Shown here piece after piece: positions 45,398 through 57,830 of a DNA stretch of 64,000 nt. How positions within the stretch are numbered: position 1 is the stretch's first letter; each line of letters begins with the position of its first letter. Origin of the DNA: Cyathus striatus (taxonomy: Eukaryota; Basidiomycota; Agaricomycetes; Agaricales; Nidulariaceae); the NCBI GenBank assembly GCA_025738555.1, contig JAOVFP010000004.1, positions 5,952,001 to 6,016,000 of the forward strand, read 5' to 3'. A model generated the notes under the pieces. That model had not been told where the DNA came from. It did not search any database and saw only the letters and a list, made by a program, of their open reading frames with translations. Both the position numbers and the translations under genes were made by a program.

Positions 45398-46267
45398 TTA
45401 GATGAGTTTCGGCTTTTTTCTTCTTATCTGTGAAATTACTCCATGGATTTTGGTGGTGTGTTTTGATAACCTAGCGTGGTCGTTAAATCGTTCATCGCAG
45501 AAGCCACAAGCAAGTGGTTGTATCCTCATGCTAGAAGAGCACGGGTAAATTATACTGTTACTCATACAGAAAGCTTGCACTTACTGCTTTCTCCACTCAT
45601 GACACGCTCGAGAAGTTTTCTAATATATGAAAGGTTCAAAACGTCTTCGATTGATGGAAGAACGTTACTTACCTGACCAAATAATTTATCGCAGAATCCA
45701 CAATGATATCTCCTGTTATGTAATGGAATGAACTATTAAGCACTTAGAGTTTATAAAATTTCTACACTTACAGAATACCCAAATGAGTAACCTCGACATG
45801 GCGTCGGACGGCGGCACTTTTTATGTTATAGTACATGCAGAGTGTTCCCTTTTCAGGGGACTTTACCCATTGACATACTAAGGCTTTTGCTCCACATTCA
45901 GTCATACGTTCCGATACGTGCGCTTTCCACCGCTCATGCTCATCAACCACTTCCTCATGTTGCTGTTGATATAAGAATGGATCACATATATCAGGGTATT
46001 TTGGATCAAAGTTCCTCCAAGAGTATGTTGCGTCCGGTTGGTGGAAAACTAACGAGGTTTGAGGTATAGAAGATGGCTCAGAGTGGAAGACGTTTTGCCT
46101 TCGTATCGCAATTAAAACTTCCTCGGAAGATATTGGTGTGCTATATGTCGATTAGAAACGTGACAAGCACCATGACTACCCACTTACTTTTCTAAAGAGT
46201 AAAGAAGATCTTGAAAGGAATGAAGAGGACAGCTGTAGGGCATGCAATCTTCACTAAGTCTATTCAT
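45398..46267 (-). CDS. C2H2 zinc-finger protein, paralogue 3
   Basis: Five exons (minus): 46267-46188, 46140-45772, 45712-45673, 45619-45585, 45530-45398. Phases close exactly, giving 218 aa. It starts MNRLSEDCMPYSC. A module LVCQWVKSPEKGTLCMYYN with RRHVEVTHLGI precedes two C2H2 fingers. Finger 1, CGFCDKLFGQ...HEWRKH (C-x2-C-x12-H-x4-H), spans exons 3-5. Finger 2 is CGFCDERFNDHARLSKHTTKIH. The tail IRRKKPKLI matches the end of paralogue 2. The exon lengths 40, 35 and 133 nt are the same as in paralogue 2. This is the shortest and cleanest of the three. Confidence 0.78.
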
Positions 46268-49200
46268 GACATTTAGTCCATGTATATGCATTTAAACTAT
46301 AGCTTGCCTGGCGTCAAAATTAGAATCATGGACTCTGCAGTAAACCTCTGTAGTTTCGTTAAGTTCATGAAATATGTTTTAGCATAAAACTTACCGTCAG
46401 TTATACCCGTGAGCCTATACACTATTTGGTTAGTAACCTTTTAAAACGATCAACGCCGGTACCAACTCCATTGTACTATTTGACTTATCAATCCCTTTAG
46501 GTGACATTCTGTTTAGATCGTATTGTGTCGCACTGGCCGGGGGGGATGTTAATTACGAGCGAGTTGATAAGGGCATATGTAACTATCGCTGGTGGCAGTG
46601 AATGAATAGCAAAACAAAATAATGGCTAAAAGATCAGCAATGATAATGATTTTTCCTTTAAGTATTGTGGATGACACTGCTCGATTTCACAGGGAAAAAT
46701 ACCAGATCTCTTTCGCTTGAAATTACGAAGTGTCAGGCAGTGTCACTACATGTGGCGCAAACGCGGCGGAATCGCAATTAAAACGCCGAGCCGGTACGGA
46801 AGTAGTCTACAAGTGCGCTATCGGCAATAATACTAAAGAGTGCCTATCTAAGATGCAGGCTATTGAGCCCTTCATTGCTTTCACTGCTAAATTACACGAA
46901 CTACTTACATATTAGTTGTTATTAATTCATAACAAAACTAAAATCGGACTCAATTCATAACACTAATAACATGAGTGTAGTATACCGCTGGTGACCGACT
47001 TACATCCTCACAAAAGAAAAGGGTCGATTCTACGTTCCATATTTGGCCTCCTTTGCCACGTAGACAGTACACACTATCAATCGAACCATCAATGCATCAA
47101 CCGTAGATGCTGTATGTACGAAACATATCTAAAAATAAGGTATTCCAGTTTTGTGTTGCCACGACATAGGGGATAGCACGAGTTGAGCACGAGCTTCGAA
47201 GTTCAAATGCGTCAAAGAAAAAGTCCGAATATTAGCCCATCTGAGATACTTACAAATACTTACCTGTACATTCCGAAGTCAGTGAATTTTTGAGCTGAAC
47301 CAACAGTTTGGGAAACAAATTCAGGTCGAGTGCTGATTTGCAGCTACCTGAATGTGCAGGTCCTTTCTATGAGTGGCCAAACACGGGGTAATAAAACGAA
47401 TCACATATTTCCCAGCATGTATCGGTGAGCTAAGAGGTATCACAAAGGTCACATTGAAATTGACATCAATACTTGCCCCGGCGGACTAAAGACAATGGTT
47501 CACTGAAGATGACCCAGACATTCCTCACAGGCGCGAAAATAGCTACTTTTGGCTAGAGAGATGATATCACAATAACCAATGGCGGGTAATATTGTGGGGG
47601 TGCTTAATTCGCTGGCAGATAACTTAGGGTCGAGCTACTGTGCAATTTTTAGAGAACAACCATGTTACAACGCGAGTATTATTTGAAAGAACCATTCAGA
47701 GGTTAGACAATGGCCATATGTTGCCATATGTCGTTCGTGTTGAAGAATGTCATTGCTGGAATGTCGCGAATCGAAAGGCGCACCGACCATCCATCAATCT
47801 AAACCAAGTGGTTTTTCAGTCGATCTGGGTACTAAACAATGATCTAAGCTTATATAGATAGGCGAAGATACAGGAAGATACTCACATGAACCCGAACTGT
47901 TGGATTTATTTGGGATTTATATCCTCGACTTCTAAAGTTTTGTCAATACTTTAAATGTAATTGAAGATAGCTCGTTAAAAGAACCCACTGAAGTGTCATC
48001 GTGTAGATTGTTGATCTTAGTAAGCTTCATGAAGAGGTCTCCGTCATCTACGGAAGTTCACAAAGCCGCGAAATTTTATTCAGATCCCGCCAACAAACGT
48101 CCACTTGTGGCAGCTTGTAGATATGCGCAACTTGAGCGGCGTGCCGGCAAGTACCTTTACAGTCCGGGAGATTTCTGGAGATTATACAGATACGCGGTTA
48201 CCCTGTCGGTTCATTGTTCTTTGAAATATGTCCGCGTGGATACCTGCGTAAATAAGGATTCTTTGCAAGGTAGATTTGACAACGAGAATGCAGCTGAGGA
48301 CCGCCGTGAGACCTGAATCTGACGATGAAATTGATTCTGACTCTGACCGTTAAACTGATAATAGAGTTGTATGTCTCGGAATAATTGCTCTATCTCTGCT
48401 ATTTCTCTCGAAGATAGGTAGGTAACATAACATGAGTGAAAATCCGGTGAAAATACATAGTCATTACACAGGTGACTCTAGTACACATCCTAATTATAAG
48501 TTAGCAGCTCAATTGCTACGCATAAGCCGAATCATACCAAGAGCACTAGAGCGTCGCAAATATGCCCATCAATAATGGGTGATTATATGCTGAGCAAGTA
48601 ATCGCGAGTCTGTAGTCCCCTGTTATATCTCGATACAGATCTCTCAGGAACGCCCGATATTCACACATAGTGTTCGGGTCCCATTACAAGCCAGTTTGCC
48701 ATATTGAATGGGCATCAATAAGGGTCTTATGAACTGGTCTATGAAGAACTTACTAAGCAATATTGTATGGGTAAGTCCGTGAGTTACAAAAGTTGCAGGG
48801 AGTGCCCGCCGTAGACCAGCAATTTTCTGTTCTGTTCGCTCCCCTTGTTTTCCGTTCCCCATCCCTCGCCGTCTCTATTTCCCCCTCGATTTTTCATCAA
48901 GAAATTCAAGCCTATTCATGAAGATAAACATACATTGATGAGGTTTTACTCTCGGTGTATTCTACGTTGAAGGGAAGGAGTAGGACAAATTGGCTGAGGC
49001 AATGGGTTCATAGTATCGTGTTTCTCCTTCATATTCAAGCTACTTACTTTCGTTATTTCTCTCTAGTTCATTTTTAGTTGTACTATAGTCAATACCCTGC
49101 TCAAGGGTCCATCATTTACTCATCCCTCGCCATCTTCAGTCCCAATGGACTCTTGTTCGCTGTCACGCGCTCTCTACCACCATTCCAGTGTTGTGCTACA

Positions 49201-49750
49201 AAGCAGCCTGGTCACCTGCTACTGCCTTGGGGGGGTAGTTTTAGTCTCAAGCCAGCACTGGATTCGTGGTTTCGTCAAGTAAAAGTAGCCGCAGTGTATC
49301 GTTCGTCTTTCATGGTGAGCCCTTTTTGTTCCCTTGTTTCAACATAATGGACTCTCTACGTACTATTCCTTTGTTCTTTCTATTCTCGTCCTCTGTATTT
49401 CTATTGGCTCTGGCGGCATGAGAGTACGTGCGCGTCATCCAAATTGTATGACCTCTGTTTGTATTTTATGGTACGGGCTATGCCCCAGACAATCTTACCT
49501 CTTTCTGGTTTACATTTCCGCGTACCTTTCTAAGTGACTCGAGCCTCATCCACCTCTAAGAGTGTCAAACGACTAAATTTAACTCAAGCTAAGTGTTATT
49601 CAAAGACTGCGAGAGCTGACGACTTTTCTATAGGTAATACTCAACTATTGTTAAGTCAGATCGTGATGCTTGCTATGCGTCAAATGTATTATTCCTCCAC
49701 AACATGATTTTATAAGTCCATCCTAAGTAGTCCTGTCACTCGCGAGTTCT
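46268..49750. other. 3.5 kb stretch with at most a weak zinc-finger relic
   Basis: At 46790-46850 (+) the translation EVVYKCAIGNNTKECLSK resembles the Cys module of the three upstream paralogues, but no fingers follow in frame. A 107-codon frame at 47993-48316 (+) has no recognisable motif. The remainder, including pyrimidine-rich sequence at 48830-48890 and 49080-49340, holds nothing I can identify. Confidence 0.35.
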
Positions 49751-49759
49751 TCCCATCTA

Positions 49760-52700
49760 CTATCCACTAAATGGGTTGAACATTGATGATCGAAATTCAG
49801 GTGGAGGATAAGGTGATGGTCGGATTTTCTTCGTAATACTACGATGTACTGTTATTAATATTTGTGAGCGCCATGAATGCATATTCAAACTAAAACCTAC
49901 CAAAACTATTACAAGTAATCTCAGATATGTTGGCTGGTATCTTATCCTTCTTCTGAGGTGACTTCTTGGGAGATCTGCTCGCAATTACTTGTTGTGACCT
50001 AACTTGGCGTGTAACAGATATATTGAAACGATGGACATCTGTGGAAATTTGATCACGGGAATGTATCCCATGGGACAGCTGCAAGTCAATGCTTGAATGG
50101 ACACGATAATCATATTGCATTCCACGCATAATTCCTCCGAGCAAAGTCAAGTTTATACCATCACGATTAACATTGCGATGTGATTGTTCATTACCATTTG
50201 TTGATGACGGAGAAGCTTGCCAAATATGTAGGGGGATGAGGCTTTCAGGATGGTATACTGCAGGTATAATAAATTTGGCATCGATCTTATTTTTTAGCCA
50301 AGCTTTAAGAGAAGTTTGTAAGGACACAGATTATATGGTATTCAATATCATACCTTTAGCTTTAGGTCCTCCACTCTTTATTGTATTTTGGACGAGATTC
50401 ATATTGATCTTGCTCGTTGATGAAAGACTAAGCATTGCATCAAGAATATCACCTGATATTGATTCCTGCTTTTGCAAATCGTAAATATTACGCTTGAAGT
50501 GCACAGTGCAGAGGCGGTAAAATCGTTTCAGATGATCATATGGCATCAGATCCTTCAATATTTTATTTGATTCTGTTGGATCGTTTCGAAAGAGATCCTT
50601 GCAAACTTTTTGACAGTACATTCCCGCACCTAATGAAATCAATTAATTTAATAGCCAACCATGCTTAATATATAGAAGAACTTACCTAGTGCCTGCCCTT
50701 TGTGAGCATCAGCGATCCAAATATTAAATCCATAACCATGGATGTGTCGAAATTGAACCGGAAGTCCAGTGATTGCTGTAGCAAAAGTAAATATACGTGT
50801 GAAAAGAATGAAATGCGCTTTGGCTGATTGTGAAGTTGTAAATGTGCGTGCACCAACAATAGCTGTATGAATGAATGTTAAATTCATCACATTTTCGAGA
50901 TATATGATTGACATACACTTCATTCCTCTTGAGTCCCAAGTTTCCATTTCAAACTCTTGCCATTTTCCATGCACGCGCTTGAATGAAGTATCAATGGATA
51001 TATATAGTGCTTTAATGAGTGCAAATGCCATCATTTGCGACATGCAAATTAGTAGAAAGAAAGTTTTTCCGCCCTCAATGATGTGGGATTCTGCACAACG
51101 TAAGTATTGTTGTTCTACTGGAAGCTTGGAATGTTCTTCTATGAGATATTTGGCACCTTACATTTGCAGTATCAGAAAAATCCAGCAATTAATAATTATA
51201 ATGGCTACATACCAGTGAAGCCAGTTCCACTGGGATATTTTTCTTGTCACATTTTTTCAATTACTCGTCAAACACGATCAGAGTTGCCTAATGAAGGATG
51301 AAGTTCTGAAAGTGAGGGATCAATAACAGAATTCCATTTGAGATGGTCTCGAAGTGAGTCAATAAAACTGGACTCAATCATTATTTTTCGAGGAGTGGCA
51401 TCAGCTAGTTTCCAGTCAAGCTTCCGGAGCATTGATTGAAATACATCTAAAATAGGAGGAGGGGTTTTGATACGAAGTGGTGGAGGATGTGAATGAATCC
51501 CATGTGAGATAATGACAATTTGTGGGCAAGAAAAATGATCATAGGGTGTATAGATTGAGAATGTTGCTTCACATTCATTCTGTAAGTGACGCAGTAACCC
51601 AGGACGTAGTCTTCCACTTGAGTCACGATGCCAATAGGCTTAGATCTAATATTAGAAACTAAATGAATTATGAAAAAATATAAGACTTATGACAGTACTC
51701 TTTTTGCTGCACCAGTGAAGCCATAAATGTACAACCTATTAGTGGACCATGACCATTGTGGAATGCATCGATTTCATGCTTATATATGTGCGATTGATTG
51801 TCATATACCAGTGCCTTAAGATAGTCAATGTTAAACTCTTGCAAGTTCCGAAGAATGAGATGGGTTCTATTCTCAGATGTTCGAAACTGACATCTGATGT
51901 ATTTTTGGCATTAGTAGTTTGCATTAAAGAATGAAAAAACATACTGGAGACGAGGCTGATTATACTTGTTGTAAGAAAATATCATCTTCCCGCGACAGAT
52001 TTTACTTGCACAGGGATGCTTCTGATGTTTAGACACTATTTTTGGGTCTAAAATATTCTCAATATCATTGTTATCATCACTGTCAGAGTCACCAGAGTAC
52101 TCTAAAAGATCAATACAATCAAACGAGCAGCCTTTCTCTTGAACAGTGCAAAAGAATGACAATGTTTTTTCAAAAACATGCTGCTCTGCTGTAAGTATGC
52201 GACTACTTGGACTACTAGTGCTTTCGGAGTAATGCTCGCAAACCTTAAGCCCTCTACCTACTTAACATTAGTAAAACTGAAAAGAGCAGAACAATTGCTG
52301 AACACGTACATGAGGTGTAAAGTTTTTTACACAGCACAGGCTTCCCCAGCTCCACATGAAGAAGCAATTTGCCGCAGTAGACATTGTCTACCCCACCATG
52401 TCGATCACCAAGTGAGTATTGTATGTTAAACTTTGGATGATAAAAATTTTCAGGGTCAATCATAAACCTATGGCCAACAGCACCCTCTGGCAATGATGCA
52501 GATTCCAAATACTCTACAATAGCACCAGGAGGGTAGTCAAGGAGATAGTCAAGTGTAAGAATTCGGTTTATTTTGAGGTTTGTGGCTGGATGGTATTTCT
52601 TGTCAATGCCATTGAATAAAACGGCAGGATGAGAGCTAGTCACTGATCCACTACATGGCAGGGTGCCGCCATCATGAAGCACCAGAGCTGTTGATGTCAT

Positions 52701-52870
52701 CAAAACGTCATTAGAGAGAGCAGATGCTGATGAATTGATATCAACACGAGAGACAGTATTAATATGAGGGGCGGTTTTGGAGTGAGCGATATCATCTAAG
52801 ACATCTGGATCAAGTCAACGGCGAGAAGAGCAGCCTTTGCTGATGCTATAGCTTTTATCTGGTCATCTGA
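49760..52870 (-). pseudogene. MULE-like DDE transposase, degenerate
   Basis: Read from about 52870 down. Blocks in order are an N-terminal Ser/Thr-rich part with DGGTLPCSGSV and YLLDYPPGAIVEYLE; VFEKTLSFFCTVQEKGC; CASKICRGKMIFSYNKYNQPRLQ; NRTHLILRNLQEFNIDYLKAL with YKHEIDAFHNGHGPLIG; then AYWHRDSSGRLRPGLLRHLQ. The catalytic part follows: LYISIDTSFKRVHGKWQEFE (first Asp), FRHIHGYGFNIWIADAHKGQ (second Asp), FYRLCTVHFKRNIY (a C-x2-H motif as in Mutator-type transposases), and NEQSHRNVNRDGINLTLLGG (candidate Glu). In-frame TGA codons near 51282 and 51262 and a TGA or frame break near 52815 disable it. I recognise the pattern as a Mutator-like family; the exact subfamily is uncertain. Confidence 0.7.
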
Positions 52871-53383
52871 AAGCATAAGTTCCATTTATTGAGTACCATA
52901 TCTACTTCCTTAAATATTCCAACGGCGACATGCAAGACCCTCATACAGTCCACAAAGAGCAGCCAAACAATATTGCCAAGTCTACATCAAACTCAATTCA
53001 ACTAAAGCCCACAGTCATTAGCGAAACTGCCCATTCAATACAGTGACATGGAGCTGCAAGCAATTCTGGGTGAAAGAAGTGAGAATCGTGACTACAGGGA
53101 ATATTTCAGTGCACTGCCAGAGCCAAGTTTTGCTTACTCGCCTTGTCCTTGCCACCTCCTGCATAAAATACGATTGAAACATGAGTATTCAGTAGCATAT
53201 TGAATAGCAATATTCAATCAAATCCCTTGCAGCTACGCGGTGGTGGAAAATGCTGTGGCCAAAGCTACCAGGGGGGACTAGTGAGTTTGGTTGATGACGA
53301 GCTATTAGATAAATACCAGAGGAGAGTAAGTATAAAAGTAGCGCAAGCAGTCAGAGAATATTTACTTAACTTCAACTCTTATT

Positions 53384-54424
53384 ATGTCGCACCCCAATCC
53401 TCTATTTAACGAACTCGGCACAATACAACGCTCAAGTAATGAACTCGTTGGATGGTCCATCCATGCTGGATGCCTTTTACAAATGGATTAGTATGTTGTT
53501 TTTATTATTAGTGACATCACCCAGCGTACCTGAGTCTTTTCTTAAAGTCCAGCGCATTATGGAGTGTGCATCATCCCCAATGGTATCCGAATGTGGCTGA
53601 GGAAGCGCGGTCTTTATTGGCCTTGCTTTTGCACAATTGCAACTCCAGGTGAAGATATTCGGAGAGCACGTATTACACATGTCGATAGCATTGGTTCCGT
53701 TTGTGCCTCATGTTGCTACTCTCCAAGCAAGTGCAATTATTTCAGTGAGTAAGAACAATAATATTAGTTATAAATACTTATCTTTCATTCATATGCAGTT
53801 GACATTTCGATGGTATACCATATTGGAATGCTGCAGTCAGACTACACTAATGTACAAACCGAACGTGAGTGCACAGTAGAAAATGAAACACCAAATACTG
53901 ATATAATACTTACAGAATTTCGGACTAGACATGTTCCTGCAGCCTTAAAGTCTCTAGGGCGCATAGAAGGGTATTGTGGCGAGAATATGCCGAGCTCATA
54001 TAGATACATGCTGGAGAATGCTGCTAGTAATAGCATAGCTGATCCATGGATATCACTGGGAAAGCGCAAGAAAAGTGAGTAAACTACAATATAAGGTATG
54101 GATACATGGCTTACTGGTTTGATAGTAGCAGAACTAGTGTGCTCTGCATCATCTGGGCCTTCTAAAGTCCTTAAGCTGTCCCAACCTCTTTCCCCTGCTG
54201 CTACCCGGGTAGTTAAGCGTGGAAATAATGGTAAAAGCAGGGAAATCGGCTCAGCAAACGAATGTGTATCTGACTGTGAATGGTTGCTCTTGAAGCAACT
54301 TGCTGATGGAAAAGGAATATCTTCAGCCAATGCAGAAGATTTCCTATGGCAGTGCACGACTTGCAGCATGCATTTCCTAGCTGACACATTAGATCTTCAT
54401 GTACTGGGGTGTTCCGATGATTAG
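53384..54424 (+). CDS. Unknown five-exon gene next to the transposase, cysteine-rich with zinc-finger-like C-terminus
   Basis: No family recognised. Exons 53384-53490, 53548-53744, 53799-53864, 53916-54074, 54129-54424 have correct GT-AG borders, and phases close without a stop, giving 274 aa. This is notable because the neighbouring transposase is broken. Visible parts: an N-terminal GWSIHAGCLLQMD; CIIPNGIRMWLRKRGLYWPC; a cysteine cluster SVCASCCYSPSKC; a middle part RIEGYCGENMPSSYRYML; a short basic GKRKK; a Ser/Pro linker; and a C-terminal WQCTTCSMHFLADTLDLH...C that could bind zinc. It lies head-to-head with the transposase about 0.5 kb away. It could be a second gene of the element or a host gene. 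Confidence 0.6.
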
Positions 54425-55469
54425 CACTTTATTTTTACAAAGATTATGAGGCAAACGTTTGTGATATTAATGCAATAGTAGCGACATCATGAGTTGCAAT
54501 ACTTCGCAACTGCGTCAGCCATGTTTGGTTCAAAAGGCTATGAAACAAATAGTTGACAAAGCCAGCTCAGCTTCAAAAGGCATGTGACCGAACTCAGTGA
54601 GTTGGCGTGATGGCTCAATGATGGCTACCAGTGGCTACCCTTACTTGGCATATCGCACATACCGCATTCGGAACAGATCCGTAATCGAGATATAACAATC
54701 GACGCAAGACCAAGTAATCGCTTCCCTTTCTCGGTTCGCAAACCTGCCTAAAACAGCACGCCAGCACACCCTGCAATTGAAATACATAATGCTATATTCT
54801 CAAATATAATGCCTCATTCTGTCTGTGGGTGTAGGGTAACAATAAAATAATATTAACATGTACCTAATACTATTTACAACATAGCTACATACAATTAATG
54901 AAATACTAATATATACTACTGCTACATAGAGACACAGATACTATTTCCAAGTTCCAACTACAACAACATTTACTTGTTAGCAGTGTGAATGAGTACATTA
55001 CTCCATATACTCTCATTCCTGTCTCTCACCTGGGCCATAATTGCGAAGACAGCCAAATAGTAGAAGTAATCTTGCTGCAAACTTTGGAAGTGCGCACATA
55101 TTGCCAGATCAGCATCAAGAACAGCGTCGGGAGGACCATATAATGATTAATGGTAAGCGTCAATCCTCTTATCTAACATGGTGGTCAGAAAAAATGAAAC
55201 AATCCAAGGTAATAAAAAGATAACTTACATAGGTATCACCCCACTGTAGTCTCTGTGCGACATGTCACAACAGTAATGAAAGCTTTTCAGGCATTTGAAT
55301 AGGAAGTCTTGTTCTAGAGAAGCGTTTAACACATCTGTATGCGAATGGTATGGGGTGTAAGCTTATAGAGAGAGAGAGAGAGAGAGAGAAGTTGGGTGAG
55401 GTTGGACTTGAGGGATTTTAAGAGGGACAAAGAGAAGTTCAAACTTGCTAAAAGTCGAAGTCCTTCAAC
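54425..55469. other. Stretch with a GA microsatellite
   Basis: An (AG)n run lies at 55367-55389. No gene recognised. Confidence 0.45.
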
Positions 55470-56665
55470 TCACACGGCGGGCATTTGGCTGTCATGTTCC
55501 GTGCAGTCAAGTAACCTGTCAGGTTTACTGTCAAGTCGAACATCATCAAATCATCAGTGACACAAGTCACATTAAATTGAACCAGCTTACCAGTTCATGA
55601 GCACTTGATGAGCACAAAGAATTCACCATGTGGCAACCGCCAAGTCGGAATAGTGAAAGTGAGCCCGAAAAGATGAGGTAAGCAACAATAGCTGCACTCG
55701 AAATGAGAAGGTTGTGTGTTCGATTCACTGTCAACACAATATTTTGGAAGAACAGCCATTCTTTTCATGGATAATTATTCTGCTGCAGTAGTACTTTACA
55801 GGTTAAATATTGTTTTGTGGCTATCAAAAATTCATGTGAAATAGCTGCAGAACATTTACAATTACCGAGAAATAATGATAAGTCAGAGTAACATGTTAAA
55901 AACTGATGTAGCGGAACATGCAGCAACTAAAATATAGCTAAGCAAAAACTTTACAACCACCTAGGTTTGAACATCCGCCTTCCTGCAAATGAAATGACTT
56001 TGTTCAAAATTGTACAACTTTCCAATAGTCAATAAACCTGCTACACAAGTAGAGTCAGGTTTTATATATATCTCATCGCCCCGTTCACTCGCGCTGTAAG
56101 ACATGTTTTCTTCTGCTCTGATGCTTCTGTAATAAATATTAAGTTTTTAGACATTGACTGCTTATAGCTTGTTTATTGACACATTTTTCTAACTGTAGCA
56201 TTTTGTAATGATCATTAACAGTTCATTGAACAAAAACCACTGAGCCTACTACAAACTAAATATATTTTGAGCAATCATCACCTGTATGATGTATAGTAAA
56301 ATGTTACAATACATTTATTGTTATCTGTTTAATTTGCTATAATGCCGCTTTGCAACGAGTATTTTAAAAATCAAAAATTAAGTATCTACAAGTTTGCGCT
56401 GTGCGTGAATTGAACATGTGGCCTTGTCTTTTCAAACCTAGTCGAGGTCTCTTATGTAATTTAACCCAGCTCATTGTCGCCGTTCTGATTTCGCAATTGT
56501 AGCATTTTAATACCTTTGTTTTTGGAAATTGGTAAGTTGGCTCAATTTTCTGTGACGTTTGTCACTGATGATCTGCTGATGATCTGACATGACAAGTTAC
56601 ATGACAGGTTACACTTCAGGTTCCATGACAGCATGGAACCTGACAGCCAAATGCCCGCCGTGTCA
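55470..56665. mobile_element. Non-autonomous CACTA-like element with ~120-bp inverted repeats
   Basis: The element 55473-56662 (1190 bp) begins CACGGCGGGCATTTGGCTGTC and ends with the reverse complement. The first 22 bp match perfectly. Similarity between the arms continues for about 120 bp (shared CATCAGTGACA and AATTGA..CAGCTTACC-like blocks). The 3-bp duplication TCA flanks it (55470-55472, 56663-56665). A CAC start with 3-bp duplication fits the EnSpm/CACTA group. No transposase ORF inside. The interior is A/T-rich. Confidence 0.8.
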
Positions 56666-56781
56666 TGACGTTTAATAAATCACGTGAGAATATGTAAGCA
56701 GTTAAACTCAACCAAATATACAAAGCAAAACCCAACAAATAATTTTATTGGCTGGAAGCTTCTCGGCTGAGCTTCCGCATA

Positions 56782-56811
56782 TTCGGTTGAGCACCGCTAA
56801 GCTCAACCGAA
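56782..56811. repeat. Perfect 11-bp inverted repeat (hairpin)
   Basis: TTCGGTTGAGC (56782-56792) and its exact reverse complement (56801-56811) are separated by 8 nt. It sits between the two transposons; function unknown. Confidence 0.6.
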
Positions 56812-56898
56812 AATAATATCTGTGCCTAACGAATACATAGGCTGAGCACATCCACCACATTTTCCTAAGCATGTGTTGACAGAGCATTTCCACAGTTG

Positions 56899-57830
56899 TG
56901 CTAAGCCAAGGGGGCACCGGGATTAGAATCCGGGACCGGGGGTAGGGGGGGGGTAGGTCAGAGGTCCAAAAAAAAAAAGTTGGAAGTCATTTTACCAAAT
57001 CCACTTTTGGTTGATAATTTGCATTTCACACCCTTGTAAGTAAATTTTATTTGGTTTTCATGAACTTTCTAGTGCATAGTATATGTGTAGGGTACATAAT
57101 TTAATTAAACAGAGCTTGAAAGCAACTTCAAAGTTGAAATATTGAATAATAACAACCAAGTAAAGTGTACTAATAACGAAATTCTTGAATACAAAAGTTT
57201 AAAATAGAAAAGGAAAGAATAATATATTAATATGTTGCCTGAGAGTGGATTTACTGTAAGTATCAATATAATCATCATCTCTAATTATCACGCTGTTGTG
57301 TCCCTCTTCGCAACAAATATGATTGCATGTGCTTCACTGCCATTCTCTTCACCTTGCTCTACTAGGTGAGAGGCTCTACCTCACTTGCACTACCTACACC
57401 AGGAACCTAATTACATCATCATGTTTAAATATAAGAAAATGAGTTTTATATAGAAAACAAGTCATTTTTTGTGCATCAAGAGCCTGAGGAAGAGCTGAAT
57501 GAATTGCTGTCTGATGTATACAAGATAAATAATTGTGCCAACAATGGTAACTCAGCTACATTGATTCCTTCAATCTTACATATTTTGCTAATACTTATAT
57601 AGCATATACATCATATTAACATTTGTAAACCATCAGGAGTAGTACGGGAGATAAGTAGTTGACAAGAACGGAATAGAAGAGATATGATTAGATAACTCGG
57701 AAATCTCCGTATTTTCCGTTTTTAGAATGCATTACATAATGGGTAGGGGGGGGGGTCAGCTAGCAGGCCAGTTTGAAAAAGTTCGACCCTAGTTCCTTTT
57801 TTTCAATCCCGGTGCCCCCTTGTGCTAAGC
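56899..57830. mobile_element. Second non-autonomous hAT-like element
   Basis: The element is 56907-57822 (916 bp). A perfect 18-bp terminal inverted repeat, CAAGGGGGCACCGGGATT, is at both ends. The 8-bp direct repeat TGCTAAGC flanks it (56899-56906, 57823-57830). Poly-G tracts lie just inside each arm. No open frame of size. The perfect ends suggest a young insertion. Confidence 0.88.

Noticed and set aside
53842..54387. 181-codon open frame on the minus strand
   Set aside because: It is antisense to the phase-consistent five-exon gene at 53384-54424.
55690..55745. tRNA-like T-arm (GTTCGATTC) suggesting a tRNA or SINE
   Set aside because: No acceptor or anticodon stems could be paired; only a B-box-like word is present, and it is inside the CACTA-like element.
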